NCBI RefSeq assembly: GCF_000695795.1
Contig: NZ_JNCA01000028.1
Coordinates: 1-64,000, forward strand
Reading direction: 5' to 3'
DNA: 64,000 nt
Source: Flavobacterium seoulense
GTDB lineage: Bacteria; Bacteroidota; Bacteroidia; Flavobacteriales; Flavobacteriaceae
The notes under the pieces were generated by a model. It was not told the DNA's origin, ran no database searches, and saw only the letters and a list, made by a program, of their open reading frames with translations. Numbering within the stretch: the first letter of the stretch is position 1; the number at the start of each line of letters is the position of its first letter. Made by a program: the position numbers and the translations under genes. Below, piece after piece: positions 62,194 to 64,000 of the stretch.

Positions 62194-62907
62194 ATGATTG
62201 AAAAAATAAACCTCAACAATATTCTTTTTCTGGATATTGAAACTGTTCCTGAAACTGAAAATTACCATCAGCTTGATGACGAAATGCAGATTTTATACGA
62301 ACAAAAAACTCAATACCAACGTAAGGATGATATAACGGCAGAAGAGTTTTATGATCGTGCGGGTATTTGGGCTGAATTTGGTAAGATTGTCTGTATTTCG
62401 GTAGGTTTTTTTGTCATTAAAGGCGATGTACGAAACTTTAGAGTGACTTCATTTTTTGGAGAAGAAACTAAAATTTTAAAAGACTTTAATAATCTTTTAA
62501 GCAATCATTTCAGTGGTCCGCAACATCTTTTATGCGGACATAATGCTAAAGAATTTGATATTCCGTTTCTGGCTCGCCGTATGATTATTAACGGAATTGC
62601 TATTCCAGATAAGCTGAATTTATTTGGCAAAAAACCATGGGAAATTCCGCATTTAGATACTTTGGAGTTATGGAAATTTGGCGATTACAAACATTTTACG
62701 TCATTGAAATTGATGTGTAAAGTCCTCGGAATTCCGTCACCAAAAGGCGATATCGACGGCAGCCAGGTTGGTCATGTTTTTTATGTAGAAAAAGACATCG
62801 ACAGAATTGTAACTTACTGTGAAAAAGACACCATCGCCGTAGCACAGATTTTCCTTCGCTTACGAAGAGAAGATTTATTGATTGATGATGAGATTATTCA
62901 TGTTTAA
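62194..62907 (+). CDS. PolB-like 3'-5' exonuclease
   Basis: A 237-residue DEDD-superfamily exonuclease of the predicted PolB 3'-5' exonuclease domain family. Exo I is LFLDIETVPE, Exo II is CGHNAKEFDIPFLARRM, and Exo III is TYCEKDTIAVAQIFLRL. There is no polymerase domain. It is expected to trim 3' DNA or RNA ends in the cytoplasm. Operon with the serine hydrolase by 3-nt spacing. Confidence 0.9.
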   Translation: MIEKINLNNILFLDIETVPETENYHQLDDEMQILYEQKTQYQRKDDITAEEFYDRAGIWAEFGKIVCISVGFFVIKGDVRNFRVTSFFGEETKILKDFNNLLSNHFSGPQHLLCGHNAKEFDIPFLARRMIINGIAIPDKLNLFGKKPWEIPHLDTLELWKFGDYKHFTSLKLMCKVLGIPSPKGDIDGSQVGHVFYVEKDIDRIVTYCEKDTIAVAQIFLRLRREDLLIDDEIIHV

Positions 62908-62909
62908 AT

Positions 62910-63012
62910 TGCAATAACAATTTCAAAATTCAATAGCAATAAATTTAAAGCCAATTATTTCTTAGAATTTAAATTGATTTTTTGCTATTGCTATTGCCAT
63001 TGTTATTGATTT
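62910..63012. repeat. ATTGC-word inverted repeat
   Basis: CAATAGCAAT and GCAATAACAAT near the left end are matched by ATTGCTATTG and ATTGTTATTG near the right end, so the gap can form a long imperfect hairpin. The words are built on ATTGC/GCAAT and recall low-complexity gaps elsewhere in the window. Confidence 0.5.
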
Positions 63013-63037
63013 GTTACTTTTACAAAAATTATAAATT

Positions 63038-64000
63038 ATGGTATTAAGCAGATTTTGGTTGGTTATTTTCATTTCGTCAATTGCATTTGTGATTTTCAGT
63101 TTGTTTTCTGGCAGTAATTATACAATTGACCATGTTTTGAATGGAAAAAAAGACGATCCTATTTTAGTTTCTGAAAAGTATCTTGATGAAATTCCTGCTT
63201 TTATAAAAGACAGTATTCAAAAAGCACCTGAACAAACCATGATTGTTAATCGTGATACGCTGAATGCTGATACTACCTATGTTTATAAAAATAAAACCGT
63301 TAAAATTTTTAGCGGAGTTCAAAAATCGGATGGATTATTACCAACTTGTAAAAGTACCTTACTGGATTTGATTTTGCCTTTGATGGCTTATTTGGCTTTT
63401 TTCTGTGGTTTAATGGAATTGTTAATTATTTCCGGAGTTTCCGAAAAATTAGCTAAAGTTTTGAGTCCGGTTTTTGTAAAAGTGTTTCCGAGTATTCCTA
63501 AAAACCATCCTTCAATTTCTTATATGACGTTGAATTTTGCCGCTAATTTCCTTGGATTGGATTCGGCTGCAACTCCTTTCGGATTAAAAGCCATGGAAAG
63601 TTTACAGGAAATCAATCCTGAAAAAGATAAAGCCAGCGATGCTCAAATTATGTTTATGTGTTTGCATGCTTCGGGACTGACTTTAATTGCGACTTCCATC
63701 ATTGGTTATCGAGCTGCTGCAAATGCTGCAAATCCCGCCGATGTGATGCTGCCTTGTATTATTACATCTTTTATTGGAACCATAGCTGCTTTTTTAATTG
63801 TGGGAGCAAAACAAAAAATCAACTTTAAAAGTGCTTCTTTACTTATTGGTTTAATGGTATTAATTGCTGCTATTGTTGGATTATTGATGTATGTAAACCA
63901 TTTGGATTTAATAGGTAAAAACTATTTCACCACTAATCTTTCTGCCTTAATATTAATCGGAATTATCGCTGCTACTTTGATTTTTTCTTTTGCCAAAGAA
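63038..64000 (+). CDS. Nucleoside recognition (spore maturation SpmA/B-like) membrane protein, partial
   Basis: The reading frame is open for 321 codons to the window edge. After an N-terminal TM (about 6-24) and an extracytoplasmic region of about 75 residues, hydrophobic segments follow: LPLMAYLAFFCGLMELLIISGVSEKL, MTLNFAANFLGLDSAATPFGLKAM (the SpmA/Gate motif with LGLDSAATP), MCLHASGLTLIATSIIGYRA, and LPCIITSFIGTIAAFLIVGAK. Fused SpmA-SpmB proteins of about 400-480 residues are common in Bacteroidota and their role outside sporulation is unclear. The C-terminal SpmB half is beyond the window. A near-match -7 box TACTTTTA lies upstream. Confidence 0.85.
   Translation, partial: MVLSRFWLVIFISSIAFVIFSLFSGSNYTIDHVLNGKKDDPILVSEKYLDEIPAFIKDSIQKAPEQTMIVNRDTLNADTTYVYKNKTVKIFSGVQKSDGLLPTCKSTLLDLILPLMAYLAFFCGLMELLIISGVSEKLAKVLSPVFVKVFPSIPKNHPSISYMTLNFAANFLGLDSAATPFGLKAMESLQEINPEKDKASDAQIMFMCLHASGLTLIATSIIGYRAAANAANPADVMLPCIITSFIGTIAAFLIVGAKQKINFKSASLLIGLMVLIAAIVGLLMYVNHLDLIGKNYFTTNLSALILIGIIAATLIFSFAKE

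Overview
The window looks like a chromosome segment of a Flavobacteriaceae bacterium (Bacteroidota), most likely Flavobacterium or a close relative. The sequence is AT-rich. It carries a SusC/SusD pair, many small lipoproteins and DUF4837, DUF5777 and HU-CCDC81/SPOR families that are typical of this group. Shine-Dalgarno signals are weak, and several upstream regions carry the Bacteroidota promoter form TTG-N18..22-TAnnTTTG. No rRNA, tRNA, CRISPR array, prophage or intact insertion sequence was seen. This assignment is inferred from gene content only.

Layout. 1-8.7 kb is housekeeping: an HU/SPOR membrane protein, dprA, trpS, a broken GxxExxY gene between inverted repeats, an acyltransferase, a lipoprotein, recA, a thioesterase, a DoxX-like protein and holB. 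8.8-21.4 kb is a polysaccharide utilisation locus: SusC, SusD, two divergent GH29 alpha-L-fucosidases, a PA14-containing GH31 enzyme and a RhaM-type mutarotase on the minus strand, with a divergent AraC-type regulator. 21.6-32.2 kb holds pgk, a LysM lytic transglycosylase with a DUF4837 lipoprotein, then rnpA, an orphan gene, an S41 protease and a double-OmpA protein on the minus strand, followed by an acyltransferase/acyl-ACP desaturase pair and an HD hydrolase. 32.3-38.7 kb is a complete RND efflux operon. 38.8-42.4 kb has two MdaB-like flavodoxin-fold reductases, one with a signal peptide, beside an AraC regulator. 42.4-58.7 kb is mostly heme biology: hemJ and hemH on the minus strand, a cluster of extracytoplasmic redox or heme-like proteins (YceI, c-type cytochrome, OB-fold, DUF5777 barrel, globin-like lipoprotein), and the plus-strand series hemA-hemC-hemD-hemE-orphan-hemF-hemB-cytochrome c. 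58.8-64 kb has a methyltransferase divergent from a LysR regulator, ogt, a serine hydrolase, a PolB-like exonuclease and a truncated nucleoside-recognition membrane protein.

How it works together. The PUL should import and trim a fucosylated glycan. A 15-bp perfect hairpin with a T-run just after susD probably lowers expression of the enzyme genes relative to susCD, and two 21-bp tandem direct repeats just upstream of the AraC gene look like its operator. The heme genes cover every step from glutamyl-tRNA to protoheme except HemL, and use oxygen-dependent HemF together with HemJ.

The best candidates for something little described are the globin-like lipoprotein/cytochrome/DUF5777/YceI cluster inside the heme region, the exported MdaB paralogue, and the interspersed repeats (the CGCAAAG family around the broken GxxExxY gene and a 26-nt repeat shared by two distant intergenic gaps).
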